A stretch of DNA of 51,307 bases from Algibacter sp. (GTDB taxonomy: Bacteria; Bacteroidota; Bacteroidia; Flavobacteriales; Flavobacteriaceae), in contig NZ_JAQWOO010000029.1 of NCBI RefSeq assembly GCF_029245835.1, positions 1 through 51,307 of the forward strand, in the 5' to 3' direction. Positions within the stretch are counted from its first letter, which is position 1. The number at the start of each line of letters is the position of its first letter. Position numbers and translations under genes: made by a program. The notes beneath the pieces were generated by a model that did no database searches, had not been told where the DNA came from, and was given only the letters and a program-made list of their open reading frames with translations. Shown here piece after piece: positions 9,281 to 17,560 of the stretch.

Positions 9281-10645
9281 ATGCGAAATATTTTAATCAT
9301 TGGTTCTGGAAAATCTACATCATATCTTCTAAAATATCTGTTAGATAAGTCTTCATCCGAAAAATTACAGATAACAGTTGGCGATTTAAATGTAGCACAT
9401 GCTAAAACCTTAATTGACGGCCACCAAAATGCAAAAGCGATTACTTTGGATGTTTTAGATGCATCCTCAAGAACTCCAGCCATTAAAAATACAGATATTG
9501 TGGTTTCCATGCTACCAGCTCACCTGCATATTGAAGTTGCTAAAGATTGTATTACCCATAAAAAGCATATGGTAACGGCATCTTATGTAAGTCCAGAAAT
9601 GCAAGCTTTAGATAATGATGCCAAAACAAACGGACTTATTTTAATGAATGAAATAGGTGTAGATCCAGGAATAGACCATATGAGTGCTATGCAAGTTTTA
9701 GACAGCATACGAGATAAAGGTGGAAAAATTATTTTATTCGAATCCTTTACAGGAGGCTTGGTTGCTCCAGAAAGCGACAACAATCTATGGAATTACAAAT
9801 TCACCTGGAACCCAAGAAATGTAGTCATAGCAGGTCAAGGTGGTGCTGCCAAATTTCTTCAAGAAGGCGCTTATAAATACATCCCTTATAACCGTTTATT
9901 TAGACGAACCGAGTTTTTAGAAATTGATAATTTTGGACGTTTTGAAGTCTACGCCAACAGAGATTCCTTAAAATACCAAAGTGTTTATGGGTTAAACAAT
10001 GTTAAAACCCTTTATCGTGGAACGATGCGTCGCGTAGGTTTTAGTCGCGCTTGGAATATTTTTGTTACACTCGGAATGACGGATGATAGCTACATCATCG
10101 ATGATAGTGAAAATATGAGTTACCGCGATTTTACAAATGCGTTCCTACCTTATAGTCCATCAGATTCTGTTGAGTTAAAACTAAGGCACCAGCTTAAAAT
10201 CGATCAAGATGATGTGGTTTGGGACAAACTCATTGAAATCGATATATTTAATCCCAACAAACCCGTAAAACTCAAAAAAGCAACTCCAGCACAAATACTT
10301 CAAAAAATATTGATGGATAGCTGGACGCTTTCAAAAAACGATAAAGACATGATTGTCATGTACCATAAATTTGGCTACGAACTACACGGAAAAAAACACC
10401 AAATAGACGCCAATATGGTCGTTCTAGGCGAGGACCAAACCTATACCGCCATGGCAAAAACTGTGGGCTTACCAGTGGCTATGGTAACTCTTGCTATTTT
10501 AAACGGTAAAATAACCACTCCCGGAGTTCAAATTCCAATCACCAAAGAAGTATACCAACCTATTTTGAAAGAATTAAAAGCCTATGGCATCCAATTTCAA
10601 GAAAAGGAAATCCCTTATTTAGGCTACAACCCATTAAATAATTAG
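9281..10645 (+). CDS. Saccharopine dehydrogenase family protein
   Basis: A 454-residue NAD(P)-dependent oxidoreductase of the LYS9/saccharopine reductase type. The Rossmann motif reads ILIIGSGKSTSYLL at residues 4-17. A second conserved region MNEIGVDPGIDHMSAMQ at about 124-140 contacts the substrate in the family. Probable role: interconversion of saccharopine and 2-aminoadipate semialdehyde in lysine catabolism; related polyamine or carboxynorspermidine enzymes are alternatives. An Lrp/AsnC regulator follows after a dispersed repeat, which fits amino-acid metabolism. Confidence 0.85.
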   Translation: MRNILIIGSGKSTSYLLKYLLDKSSSEKLQITVGDLNVAHAKTLIDGHQNAKAITLDVLDASSRTPAIKNTDIVVSMLPAHLHIEVAKDCITHKKHMVTASYVSPEMQALDNDAKTNGLILMNEIGVDPGIDHMSAMQVLDSIRDKGGKIILFESFTGGLVAPESDNNLWNYKFTWNPRNVVIAGQGGAAKFLQEGAYKYIPYNRLFRRTEFLEIDNFGRFEVYANRDSLKYQSVYGLNNVKTLYRGTMRRVGFSRAWNIFVTLGMTDDSYIIDDSENMSYRDFTNAFLPYSPSDSVELKLRHQLKIDQDDVVWDKLIEIDIFNPNKPVKLKKATPAQILQKILMDSWTLSKNDKDMIVMYHKFGYELHGKKHQIDANMVVLGEDQTYTAMAKTVGLPVAMVTLAILNGKITTPGVQIPITKEVYQPILKELKAYGIQFQEKEIPYLGYNPLNN

Positions 10646-10650
10646 TATTT

Positions 10651-10776
10651 GGCGTTACCACGCTCATACCTACAAGGTCTTCAAAACCTTTCAGGATCGC
10701 TTAGGTCGGGCTATTCGCTACAAGTCCGCGCACCTCCTTCGTCGGGCTGTGGGCTTTCCACTACTATCCCTAACGC
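10651..10776. repeat. Dispersed palindromic repeat, family B (copy 1)
   Basis: A 126-bp GC-richer island in AT-rich DNA between the saccharopine dehydrogenase and lrp genes. It begins GGCGTTACC and ends ATCCCTAACGC, so GGCGTTA and TAACGC form short terminal inverted repeats. Inside are two GTCGGGCT stretches and ACAAGGTCTTCAAAACC. It has the same ends and core as 47846-47950 and resembles 50597-50740 reversed. No reading frame. Confidence 0.75.
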
Positions 10777-10834
10777 AATTTATAGTTTCAATTTAAAATC
10801 AAATACTTACTTTTATGTTTTAGATTGAAATACT

Positions 10835-11305
10835 ATGAAGCAAAAAAATAAAATTATCACTATAGATGGTATTGATAAAAAAATACTTCGAGCCTTAACC
10901 ACAGATGCCAGAACCCCTATTTTAGAAATTGCCAGAAACGTAGGTATTTCTGGAGCAGCTATTCATCAACGCCTCCGTAAACTTGAAAAATCTAAACTTA
11001 TTTCTGGTTCAAAATTCATAATTAATCATGAGGTTTTAGGTTTTACAACTTTGGCCTTTGTCGGTATTTATCTTGATAAAGCTGCAAATACCGATGATGT
11101 AGTACGTGCCTTAAAACGTATTCCTGAAGTTTTAGAGTGCCACTACACCACAGGAAACTACAGTCTGTTTATAAAACTTTTAAGCAGAGACAATGCCCAT
11201 TTAATGCAATTGCTCCATGAAAAAATTCAAACTATAACAGGTGTACAAAGGACCGAATCACTCATTTCTTTAGACCAACAAATTGATAGACAGGTACATA
11301 TCTAA
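10835..11305 (+). CDS. Lrp/AsnC family transcriptional regulator
   Basis: A 156-residue feast/famine regulator. An N-terminal winged helix-turn-helix (DGIDKKILRALTTDARTPIL, then the recognition helix AAIHQRLRKLEK) occupies about 8-60. The C-terminal RAM ligand-binding domain has the LSRDNAHLMQLLHEKI and TGVQRTES elements. Amino acids are the usual effectors. The neighbouring saccharopine dehydrogenase homologue makes lysine or a related compound a candidate, but this is inference. Confidence 0.92.
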   Translation: MKQKNKIITIDGIDKKILRALTTDARTPILEIARNVGISGAAIHQRLRKLEKSKLISGSKFIINHEVLGFTTLAFVGIYLDKAANTDDVVRALKRIPEVLECHYTTGNYSLFIKLLSRDNAHLMQLLHEKIQTITGVQRTESLISLDQQIDRQVHI

Positions 11306-11398
11306 TTTTATAAGATTTAAACTAAAATAGCGTTTTCATTTCCTACTCTCGGTATAATTATTGATTAATATTGCTTCAAACTTTTCAAATTAAAATTT

Positions 11399-11965
11399 AT
11401 GAAAAATCCTTATCTAGTATTACTTATTACTGCTTTCATTTCAATGTCTATGTTCTCTCAAGAAAATACAGAAAACAAAGAAGCTTCTAAAAACTTCAAT
11501 GAATTAAAAATAAACATGACTAACCTAATAGGCTTTAAATGGTTTGATATAGGTTATGAGCGCACTATAAATGAAGAGTCTTCGTTTGGAGTTGGTGTAC
11601 TAACAAGAATAGGTTCTGATAGAGATGATAGCGATGGTTTAGATGAGTATAGAACATTTTCCATAACACCTTATTACAGACACTTTTTTTCTCAAAAATA
11701 TGCTCAAGGCTTTTTTATTGAAGGCTTTGCTATGGTTCATTCTGGTAAGCATGAAATATATAGTTACAACTCAATAACTCAAAACGGAAGTTACAGCGGA
11801 AATAAATATACAGATTTAGCTATAGGTGTTTCTGCAGGGGCTAAATTTGTTACAAAAAGAGGATTTATTGCAGAAATATATTTAGGTATTGGTAGAGACA
11901 TGCTAGACCAAAGTGATATTGAGGTTGTTGGAAGAGGTGGTGTAGCACTTGGTTATAGGTTATAA
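11399..11965 (+). CDS. Outer-membrane beta-barrel-like protein, uncharacterised
   Basis: A 188-residue protein with a Sec signal peptide (MKNPYLVLLITAFISMSMFS, then Q). The mature part alternates short amphipathic beta strands (IGFKWFDIGYERTI, FSITPYYRHFF, TDLAIGVSAGAKF) and ends in GGVALGYRL, with a hydrophobic last residue in the style of outer-membrane barrels. It resembles the small DUF3575-like proteins of Bacteroidetes. Monocistronic, with a strong hairpin after it. Precise family not assigned. Confidence 0.7.
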   Translation: MKNPYLVLLITAFISMSMFSQENTENKEASKNFNELKINMTNLIGFKWFDIGYERTINEESSFGVGVLTRIGSDRDDSDGLDEYRTFSITPYYRHFFSQKYAQGFFIEGFAMVHSGKHEIYSYNSITQNGSYSGNKYTDLAIGVSAGAKFVTKRGFIAEIYLGIGRDMLDQSDIEVVGRGGVALGYRL

Positions 11966-11975
11966 AAAACTTAAA

Positions 11976-12009
11976 CTAAAAACCCCAAGCTAACGCATGG
12001 GGTTTTTAG
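11976..12009. terminator. Bidirectional terminator, barrel gene / glyS
   Basis: Perfect 12-bp arms CTAAAAACCCCA and TGGGGTTTTTAG around a 10-nt loop, with T-runs in both directions, between convergent genes. Confidence 0.9.
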
Positions 12010-12043
12010 TTTTTTATGAGATTTCTACTTTCGCAGGAATGAG

Positions 12044-13585
12044 TTACATTTTCATCAACCAAGAACGCACATCTACTTCTTGCTTAATAATAGCTCTTAA
12101 ATCTTCAATTTTAACACGTTCTTGCTCCATAGAATCTCTATGACGAATGGTAACCGTGTTATCGTCTAAAGTATCATGATCAACAGTAATACAAAATGGT
12201 GTTCCATTAGCATCTTGCCTTCTATAACGACGTCCAACAGCATCCTTTTCATCATAAATGACATTAAAATCCCATTTCAATTCGTCTACAATTTGTTTTG
12301 CTATTTCTGGCAATCCATCTTTTTTAACTAATGGTAAAATGGCTGCTTTTACAGGCGCTAATACACTTGGCAATTTTAATACCGTTCTTGTTGTTCCATT
12401 TTCAAGTTCCTCTTCTTGTAAAGAGTTTGAGAAAACTGCTAAAAACATACGGTCTAAACCAATAGATGTTTCTAAAACATACGGGGTATAACTCGCATTA
12501 TCTTCATGGTCAAAATATTGCAACTTCTTCCCAGAAAATTCTTCATGGGCTTTTAAATCAAAATCGGTACGTGAATGTATACCTTCCAATTCTTTAAAAC
12601 CAAAAGGGAATTTAAACTCAATATCGGCAGCGGCATCAGCATAATGGGCTAACTTCTCATGGTCATGAAAACGGTAATTATCCGCTCCCATTCCTAAAGA
12701 TAAGTGCCACTTCATTCTATGTTCTTTCCAATACTCATACCATTCTTTTTGAGTGCCTGGTTTTATAAAAAATTGCATTTCCATTTGCTCAAACTCACGC
12801 ATTCTAAAAATAAATTGTCTCGCCACAATTTCATTTCTAAAAGCTTTACCTGTTTGTGCAATTCCAAAAGGAATTTTTTGGCGACTCGTTTTCTGTACAT
12901 TCAAAAAGTTAACAAAAATACCTTGAGCTGTTTCTGGACGTAAATATAAATCCATCGCAGTTTCGGCAGAAGCACCAAGTTTAGTCCCAAACATTAAATT
13001 AAACTGCTTTACATCCGTCCAGTTTTTACTTCCTGTTAACGGGTCTGCAATTTCTAATTCTTCAATAAGCGCTTTTACATCAGCCAAATCTTCATTTTCT
13101 AAAGATTTTGCCATCCGCGAAAGGGTCATATTTATTTTTTCTTGATAACCAACTACACGACCGTTTGTAGATAAAAACTCTTCTTTATTAAAGGCATCGC
13201 CAAATCGTTTAGCCGCTTTTTTTACTTCTTTATCAATTTTAGCTTCAATTTTAGCACAATAATCTTCAATTAAAACATCTGCTCTATAACGCTTTTTAGA
13301 ATCTTTGTTATCAATCAACGGGTCATTAAACGCATCAACGTGACCTGAAGCTTTCCAAGTAGTTGGGTGCATAAAAATAGCAGCATCAATACCAACTATA
13401 TTTTCATTCATTTGCACCATGGCTTTCCACCAGTAGTCACGTATGTTTTTCTTTAATTCTGCTCCGTTTTGCGCATAGTCATATACTGCACTTAAACCGT
13501 CATAAATCTCACTACTCTGAAACACATAGCCGTATTCCTTTGCATGTGAAATTACCTTCTTAAATTGATCATCTTGATTTGCCAT
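12044..13585 (-). CDS. glyS: Glycine--tRNA ligase (homodimeric type)
   Basis: Charges tRNA-Gly. This is the single-chain alpha2 class II enzyme (archaeal/eukaryotic type), not the two-subunit alpha2beta2 enzyme. The 513 residues fit. Motif 2 region FRNEIVARQFIFRMREFEQM and motif 3 region TSIGLDRMFLAVF are clear, and a C-terminal anticodon-binding domain begins with LAPVKAAILPL. A TATTTTTG element at 13591-13598 (minus strand) sits almost against the start codon, so the transcript may be nearly leaderless. Confidence 0.96.
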   Translation of the reverse strand: MANQDDQFKKVISHAKEYGYVFQSSEIYDGLSAVYDYAQNGAELKKNIRDYWWKAMVQMNENIVGIDAAIFMHPTTWKASGHVDAFNDPLIDNKDSKKRYRADVLIEDYCAKIEAKIDKEVKKAAKRFGDAFNKEEFLSTNGRVVGYQEKINMTLSRMAKSLENEDLADVKALIEELEIADPLTGSKNWTDVKQFNLMFGTKLGASAETAMDLYLRPETAQGIFVNFLNVQKTSRQKIPFGIAQTGKAFRNEIVARQFIFRMREFEQMEMQFFIKPGTQKEWYEYWKEHRMKWHLSLGMGADNYRFHDHEKLAHYADAAADIEFKFPFGFKELEGIHSRTDFDLKAHEEFSGKKLQYFDHEDNASYTPYVLETSIGLDRMFLAVFSNSLQEEELENGTTRTVLKLPSVLAPVKAAILPLVKKDGLPEIAKQIVDELKWDFNVIYDEKDAVGRRYRRQDANGTPFCITVDHDTLDDNTVTIRHRDSMEQERVKIEDLRAIIKQEVDVRSWLMKM

Positions 13586-13590
13586 AGGTG

Positions 13591-13598
13591 CAAAAATA
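13591..13598 (-). promoter_or_regulatory. -7 element for glyS
   Basis: Minus-strand TATTTTTG matches TAnnTTTG and ends 5 bp before the glyS ATG, implying a very short or absent leader. Confidence 0.45.
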
Positions 13599-13666
13599 AA
13601 AAACCGCTTAAAACAAACGTCTTTTTATGAAAAATAATTAAGTTTACAACACAACATTTCTATAAA

Positions 13667-14344
13667 ATGGTTAAATCTATCGTTAATTTATTCTTTCCAA
13701 AAGTATGTTATGCTTGTCTTAACTTACTTAACGACAATGAGGATACTATTTGTTTAGACTGCCGGCATGATTTACCTATTACAAATTTTCATTTTGACAA
13801 TAACGATGCTGTAAAAAAAGTACTTTATGGCCGTGCTGAATTAGAACATGGCACTGCGCTGTTTAGATTTGAAAAAAAAGGAAATGTACAACGGCTTATT
13901 CATAATCTTAAATATAAAGACCATGAACATATTGGCTTTGTTTTAGGAAACTGGCTTGGTGGTGAATTAAAAACTCTTGATGCTTATAAAAATATTGATG
14001 CTGTGATTCCAGTGCCGCTTCATAAAAATAAACTAAAAAAAAGAGGCTATAATCAAGTGGCGAAGTTTGGGCAGCAAATTTCTGAAGCTTTGGGCGCTGA
14101 CTATTTAGATGATGTATTAATTAAAATTACAAATACAAAATCGCAAACCACCAAAGCACGTTTTACCCGTTGGATGAACAATGATGAATTATTTGCACTT
14201 AAAAACATGGAATTGATAGACAAGAAACATATATTAGTTGTAGATGACCTGATTACAACTGGCGCCACTCTTGAAGCTTGTATTGGTGTTTTAAATCAGG
14301 CTAAAAATGTAAAAATAAGTATCGCAACAATGGCAATAGCTTAA
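13667..14344 (+). CDS. comF: ComF family protein (phosphoribosyltransferase-like)
   Basis: A 225-residue ComF/GntX-type protein. It has an N-terminal four-cysteine zinc ribbon (CYACLNLLNDNEDTICLDC), then a type I phosphoribosyltransferase domain with the PRPP loop ILVVDDLITTGATLEAC near residues 188-204. In competent bacteria ComF is needed for DNA uptake or handling of incoming strands; in many species its role is unclear. Divergent from glyS. Confidence 0.88.
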   Translation: MVKSIVNLFFPKVCYACLNLLNDNEDTICLDCRHDLPITNFHFDNNDAVKKVLYGRAELEHGTALFRFEKKGNVQRLIHNLKYKDHEHIGFVLGNWLGGELKTLDAYKNIDAVIPVPLHKNKLKKRGYNQVAKFGQQISEALGADYLDDVLIKITNTKSQTTKARFTRWMNNDELFALKNMELIDKKHILVVDDLITTGATLEACIGVLNQAKNVKISIATMAIA

Positions 14345-14510
14345 GTGCAATAAGCGTTATTTTTTAGGAGAATTTATGTAGGCTTCTTTTGAGTAGAACC
14401 AAATTTTGCACTAAAAAAATAGAAAATTTTGTTTCACTTTAGTAACCGCTTTGCTAGCAAATGATTTTTTTCATTCTGTTTTTAAGAATTTCAGAACAAA
14501 AAAATTCATG

Positions 14511-14518
14511 TACTTTTG
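14511..14518 (+). promoter_or_regulatory. -7 element for the Ig-like lipoprotein
   Basis: TACTTTTG, a perfect TAnnTTTG match, lies 20 bp before the ATG at 14539. It supports that start over an in-frame ATG at 14461, which would lie upstream of the promoter. Confidence 0.55.
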
Positions 14519-14538
14519 CTAAAAATTTAAAATTGGTA

Positions 14539-16143
14539 ATGAACAAGACCCTTTCAAATTTTATTTTATCAGCTATTATTGGCTTAGTTTTTATAAATTG
14601 TGCTAATCGTGGAACTCCTGATGGAGGCCCAAAGGACGAAACGCCGCCGAGTATTATTAAGTCTGAACCTGAAAATTATTCCACAAATTTTAAGGGTAAT
14701 GAAATTAGAGTTTATTTTGATGAATATATTAAAATAAAGGACCTCCAAAAGCAGCTTATTATTTCGCCACCCATGAAAACACAACCTGACGTTATGCCTC
14801 TAGGTGGCGCCAGCAAATACATTACTATTAAAATTTACGATACGCTTCAACCAAATACTACTTACGCCTTTAATTTCGGAAATAGCATCACCGACAATAA
14901 CGAAGGTAACCCATACCCTTATTACCGTTATGTGCTTTCAACCGGGGATTATATTGATTCGCTTTCGGTTAACGGAAACATTGTTGATGCCTTAAAAAAA
15001 CAACCAGAAACCTTCGTTAATGTGGCGCTTTACGAAGTAGATTCTACATTTACTGATTCTATCATTTATAAAGAAACTCCAAAATACATCACTAATACCT
15101 TAGATAGCGTAACCACTTTTTCTATTGAAAATCTTAAACCAGGAAAATATCTATTAATGGCTTTAAAAGATGGTAATGGGGATAATAAATTTCAGCAAAA
15201 AACAGATCAATTAGCATTTCATAAAAATTTTATAGAAGTACCAACGGATTCATCATATAGCTTAAGACTTTTTAAAGAAAAGCGAGATTTTAACGCTACA
15301 AGACCTAGATTGATTTCTGGTGAAAAAATCGCATTTGGTTTTGAAGGTAGTTATGAAGGCATGAAAATAGATATTACATCTGATACGCCTCCAGAATTTG
15401 AATACCGCATTACTAAAGACCCAAAAACAGATACTTTAAATTATTGGTACAAACCAAGACTAGAAGTTGATTCTTTGAATTTTAAAGTGTCTAAAAATGA
15501 TTTTGAAAAAGAGTTTACCGCAAGAATCAGTGAACAAAAAAGAGACACTTTATTGATTTCTACTTTCCCTTCTGGTACTATAGGTTACGATGAGGATTTT
15601 AAGATTTCAGCAAATACACCGTTATCAAATTTTGATGTTTCTAAAATATCTTTAATGGATAAAGATTCAACAATTGTAACTTTTAAAACAGATTTTGATT
15701 CGATAAGAAATACATATTTATTTCAATTTGACAAAACGGAGGACAACAATTACGAAATGAAAGTACTTCCTGAAGCCTTTGAAGATTTTTTTGGAGATGA
15801 GAATAAAGACACACTAACTTATACTTTAAAAACGAAAAAGACTTCTGATTTTGGGTATGTAAGATTCACTTTAGTTAACGCAACTTATCCGCTAATTATT
15901 CAATTAACTGATAAACAAGGTGAGGTAAAAGTAGAAAAGAATGCTAAAAATCAAGGCAATATAGATTTCTTAAACCTAGATTCTGGAATGTATTCCATTA
16001 GAGTAATACACGATGTTAATGGCAATAAAAAGTTTGACCCAGGAAACTATTTAAATAAAATTCAACCTGAAAAAGTAAGCCATTTTCAAGACATTGAAAT
16101 CAGAGCAGACTGGGGAATTCAAGAAACACTTCAGTTTAAGTAA
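14539..16143 (+). CDS. Ig-like (SbsA-type) domain lipoprotein
   Basis: A 534-residue exported lipoprotein. The signal peptide runs MNKTLSNFILSAIIGLVFIN to the lipidated Cys, followed by ANRGTPDGGPKDETPP. This Bacteroidetes-typical start (G-T-P-x-G-G-P-K-D-x-x-P-P) leads into an SbsA-like Ig domain (SEPENYSTNFKGNEIRVYFD). A central region carries a prealbumin-like beta fold (LKPGKYLLMALKDGNGDNKF), repeated near the end (LDSGMYSIRVIHDVNGNKKF). Found in gliding and non-gliding Flavobacteria; role unknown. The ATG at 14539 was chosen over 14461 because signal peptide and promoter fit it. Confidence 0.85.
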   Translation: MNKTLSNFILSAIIGLVFINCANRGTPDGGPKDETPPSIIKSEPENYSTNFKGNEIRVYFDEYIKIKDLQKQLIISPPMKTQPDVMPLGGASKYITIKIYDTLQPNTTYAFNFGNSITDNNEGNPYPYYRYVLSTGDYIDSLSVNGNIVDALKKQPETFVNVALYEVDSTFTDSIIYKETPKYITNTLDSVTTFSIENLKPGKYLLMALKDGNGDNKFQQKTDQLAFHKNFIEVPTDSSYSLRLFKEKRDFNATRPRLISGEKIAFGFEGSYEGMKIDITSDTPPEFEYRITKDPKTDTLNYWYKPRLEVDSLNFKVSKNDFEKEFTARISEQKRDTLLISTFPSGTIGYDEDFKISANTPLSNFDVSKISLMDKDSTIVTFKTDFDSIRNTYLFQFDKTEDNNYEMKVLPEAFEDFFGDENKDTLTYTLKTKKTSDFGYVRFTLVNATYPLIIQLTDKQGEVKVEKNAKNQGNIDFLNLDSGMYSIRVIHDVNGNKKFDPGNYLNKIQPEKVSHFQDIEIRADWGIQETLQFK

Positions 16144-16915
16144 AACTGAAAACATCTCTATCATCTAAAAACTTAAGCTTATTCCGATACGCCCTAATAT
16201 GTCTTTTTTCTAAAGTTACAATTTGTATATCTTCTTCATTTGACTTGAATGAAGTCAACTCTTCTCCTAGCACATCATAAACTGCGGAGTGACCAGAATA
16301 CATACTATTCAAACCATCTACACCAACCCTATTTACACCAATACAATAACACATATTTTCTATAGCACGAGCTTTTAACAAAACATCCCAAGCTGAAACT
16401 CTGGGTTTTGGCCAATTGGCAACATAAAGCAAGACATCATAATCTTCAGTATTTCTTGACCAAACCGGAAAACGTAAATCGTAACAAATTAAAGGGCGGA
16501 TTTTCCAGCCTTTATAATGTAAAATTACTTTTTCTTTTCCTGCGGTGTATGTTTTATTCTCGCCAACTAAAGTAAATGTGTGTCGCTTATCATAAGACGA
16601 TATAAACCCTGAAGGCTCAACAAAAAGTAATCTATTATAAAATTTATTGTTTTCTGAAATAACGATACTACCCACTATAGCGGCTTCTGTTTTTAAAGCT
16701 AAATCTTTCATCCAAGAAATAGTTTCTCCATCCATAGTTTCGGCTACTACTTTGGCATTCATTGTAAAGCCTGTGGTAAACATTTCTGGAAGAATAATAA
16801 CATCTACGGCCGCAGATATATTATCGATTTTCTTTTTGAAGTTTACTCGATTTTGCTCTGGGTTTTCCCAAACTAAGTCGGACTGAATTAAAGCTATTTT
16901 GAGTTCGTTTTGCAT
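16136..16915 (-). CDS. Nitrilase-family omega-amidase (YafV/NIT2-like)
   Basis: A 259-residue carbon-nitrogen hydrolase. The triad is visible: Glu in VIILPEMFTTGF (near 44), Lys in SSYDKRHTF (near 115), and Cys in LICYDLRFPVW (near 148). Known YafV/NIT2 proteins hydrolyse 2-oxoglutaramate and 2-oxosuccinamate to the oxoacid and ammonia. The aminotransferase of the type that makes these products is two genes away on the same strand (17561-18703), supporting that role. Its 3' end overlaps the convergent lipoprotein gene by 8 bp. Confidence 0.88.
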   Translation of the reverse strand: MQNELKIALIQSDLVWENPEQNRVNFKKKIDNISAAVDVIILPEMFTTGFTMNAKVVAETMDGETISWMKDLALKTEAAIVGSIVISENNKFYNRLLFVEPSGFISSYDKRHTFTLVGENKTYTAGKEKVILHYKGWKIRPLICYDLRFPVWSRNTEDYDVLLYVANWPKPRVSAWDVLLKARAIENMCYCIGVNRVGVDGLNSMYSGHSAVYDVLGEELTSFKSNEEDIQIVTLEKRHIRAYRNKLKFLDDRDVFSFT

Positions 16916-17011
16916 TTTAATTTTTTTTAAACTGAACCTTAAAATAACGCTTTTAAATTTTATTTCAAAACAGAAAAATGTTAATTCTATTTTAATAAAA
17001 AGTGAAGATTA

Positions 17012-17500
17012 CTATATTTTTTTCTTGGTCTTTTCTGAAGCGTCCTTGTGTTTTCCAATTTTTTCTAACCACTTTTCTTCATCTTGAGGGGATAGCTTGC
17101 CTTTCTTTTTAAGCTTCTCGTACTTCTTTATGGCGTCTTTGTGATTTTTGACGGATTTATCAAAATTAGATTGCGCTTTTTGTCTTTGCTTTAATTCTTT
17201 TTCAGCCTTTTTTTGCTTCTTTTCAGCTTTTTTTTGATCTTTTTCGGCATTTTTTTGTTCTTTTTCAGCTTTTTCTATACGTTTTTGAGTCTCTTCAGCT
17301 TCTTTCACTTGAAGCATTTTTTTATCAAAAGCTGTCATAACTTGTTGCTTTTCCTCTACTGAAAGTGTATCGGTAACGTCCATATCACCTTTGAAAACTC
17401 TATCCTTTTTAATCTCATAAGTTACCCCATTAAAACTTATGCCTTGGGCATTAACCATAAAACCAAAACCTAAAAACATTACTATTATTAGAAATCTCAT
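17012..17500 (-). CDS. Secreted Lys/Glu-rich coiled-coil protein
   Basis: About 162 residues. The likely start is the ATG at 17500, giving the signal peptide MRFLIIVMFLGFGFMVNAQ; the longer frame from 17542 adds 14 residues that do not fit a signal. After a short ordered segment (ISFNGVTYEIKKDRVFKGDM) comes a long heptad-like region, roughly 70-115, of KAEKEQKNAEKDQKKAEKK type, predicted coiled coil. Located between the aminotransferase and the amidase on the same strand. I do not recognise a named family. Confidence 0.7.
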   Translation of the reverse strand: MRFLIIVMFLGFGFMVNAQGISFNGVTYEIKKDRVFKGDMDVTDTLSVEEKQQVMTAFDKKMLQVKEAEETQKRIEKAEKEQKNAEKDQKKAEKKQKKAEKELKQRQKAQSNFDKSVKNHKDAIKKYEKLKKKGKLSPQDEEKWLEKIGKHKDASEKTKKKI

Positions 17501-17560
17501 AATTCTTATTTTAAAAATTTTACATCTAACATTTAGACACAATATTATTTAAAAAGTTAC

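Noticed and set aside
14461-14538. Longer start for the Ig-like lipoprotein
   Set aside because: It would put the promoter element inside the coding region and bury the lipoprotein signal peptide.
14345-14538. AGTGCAA/TTGCACT inverted repeat as a structured RNA
   Set aside because: Seven-base arms about 55 bp apart in AT-rich DNA are easily due to chance.
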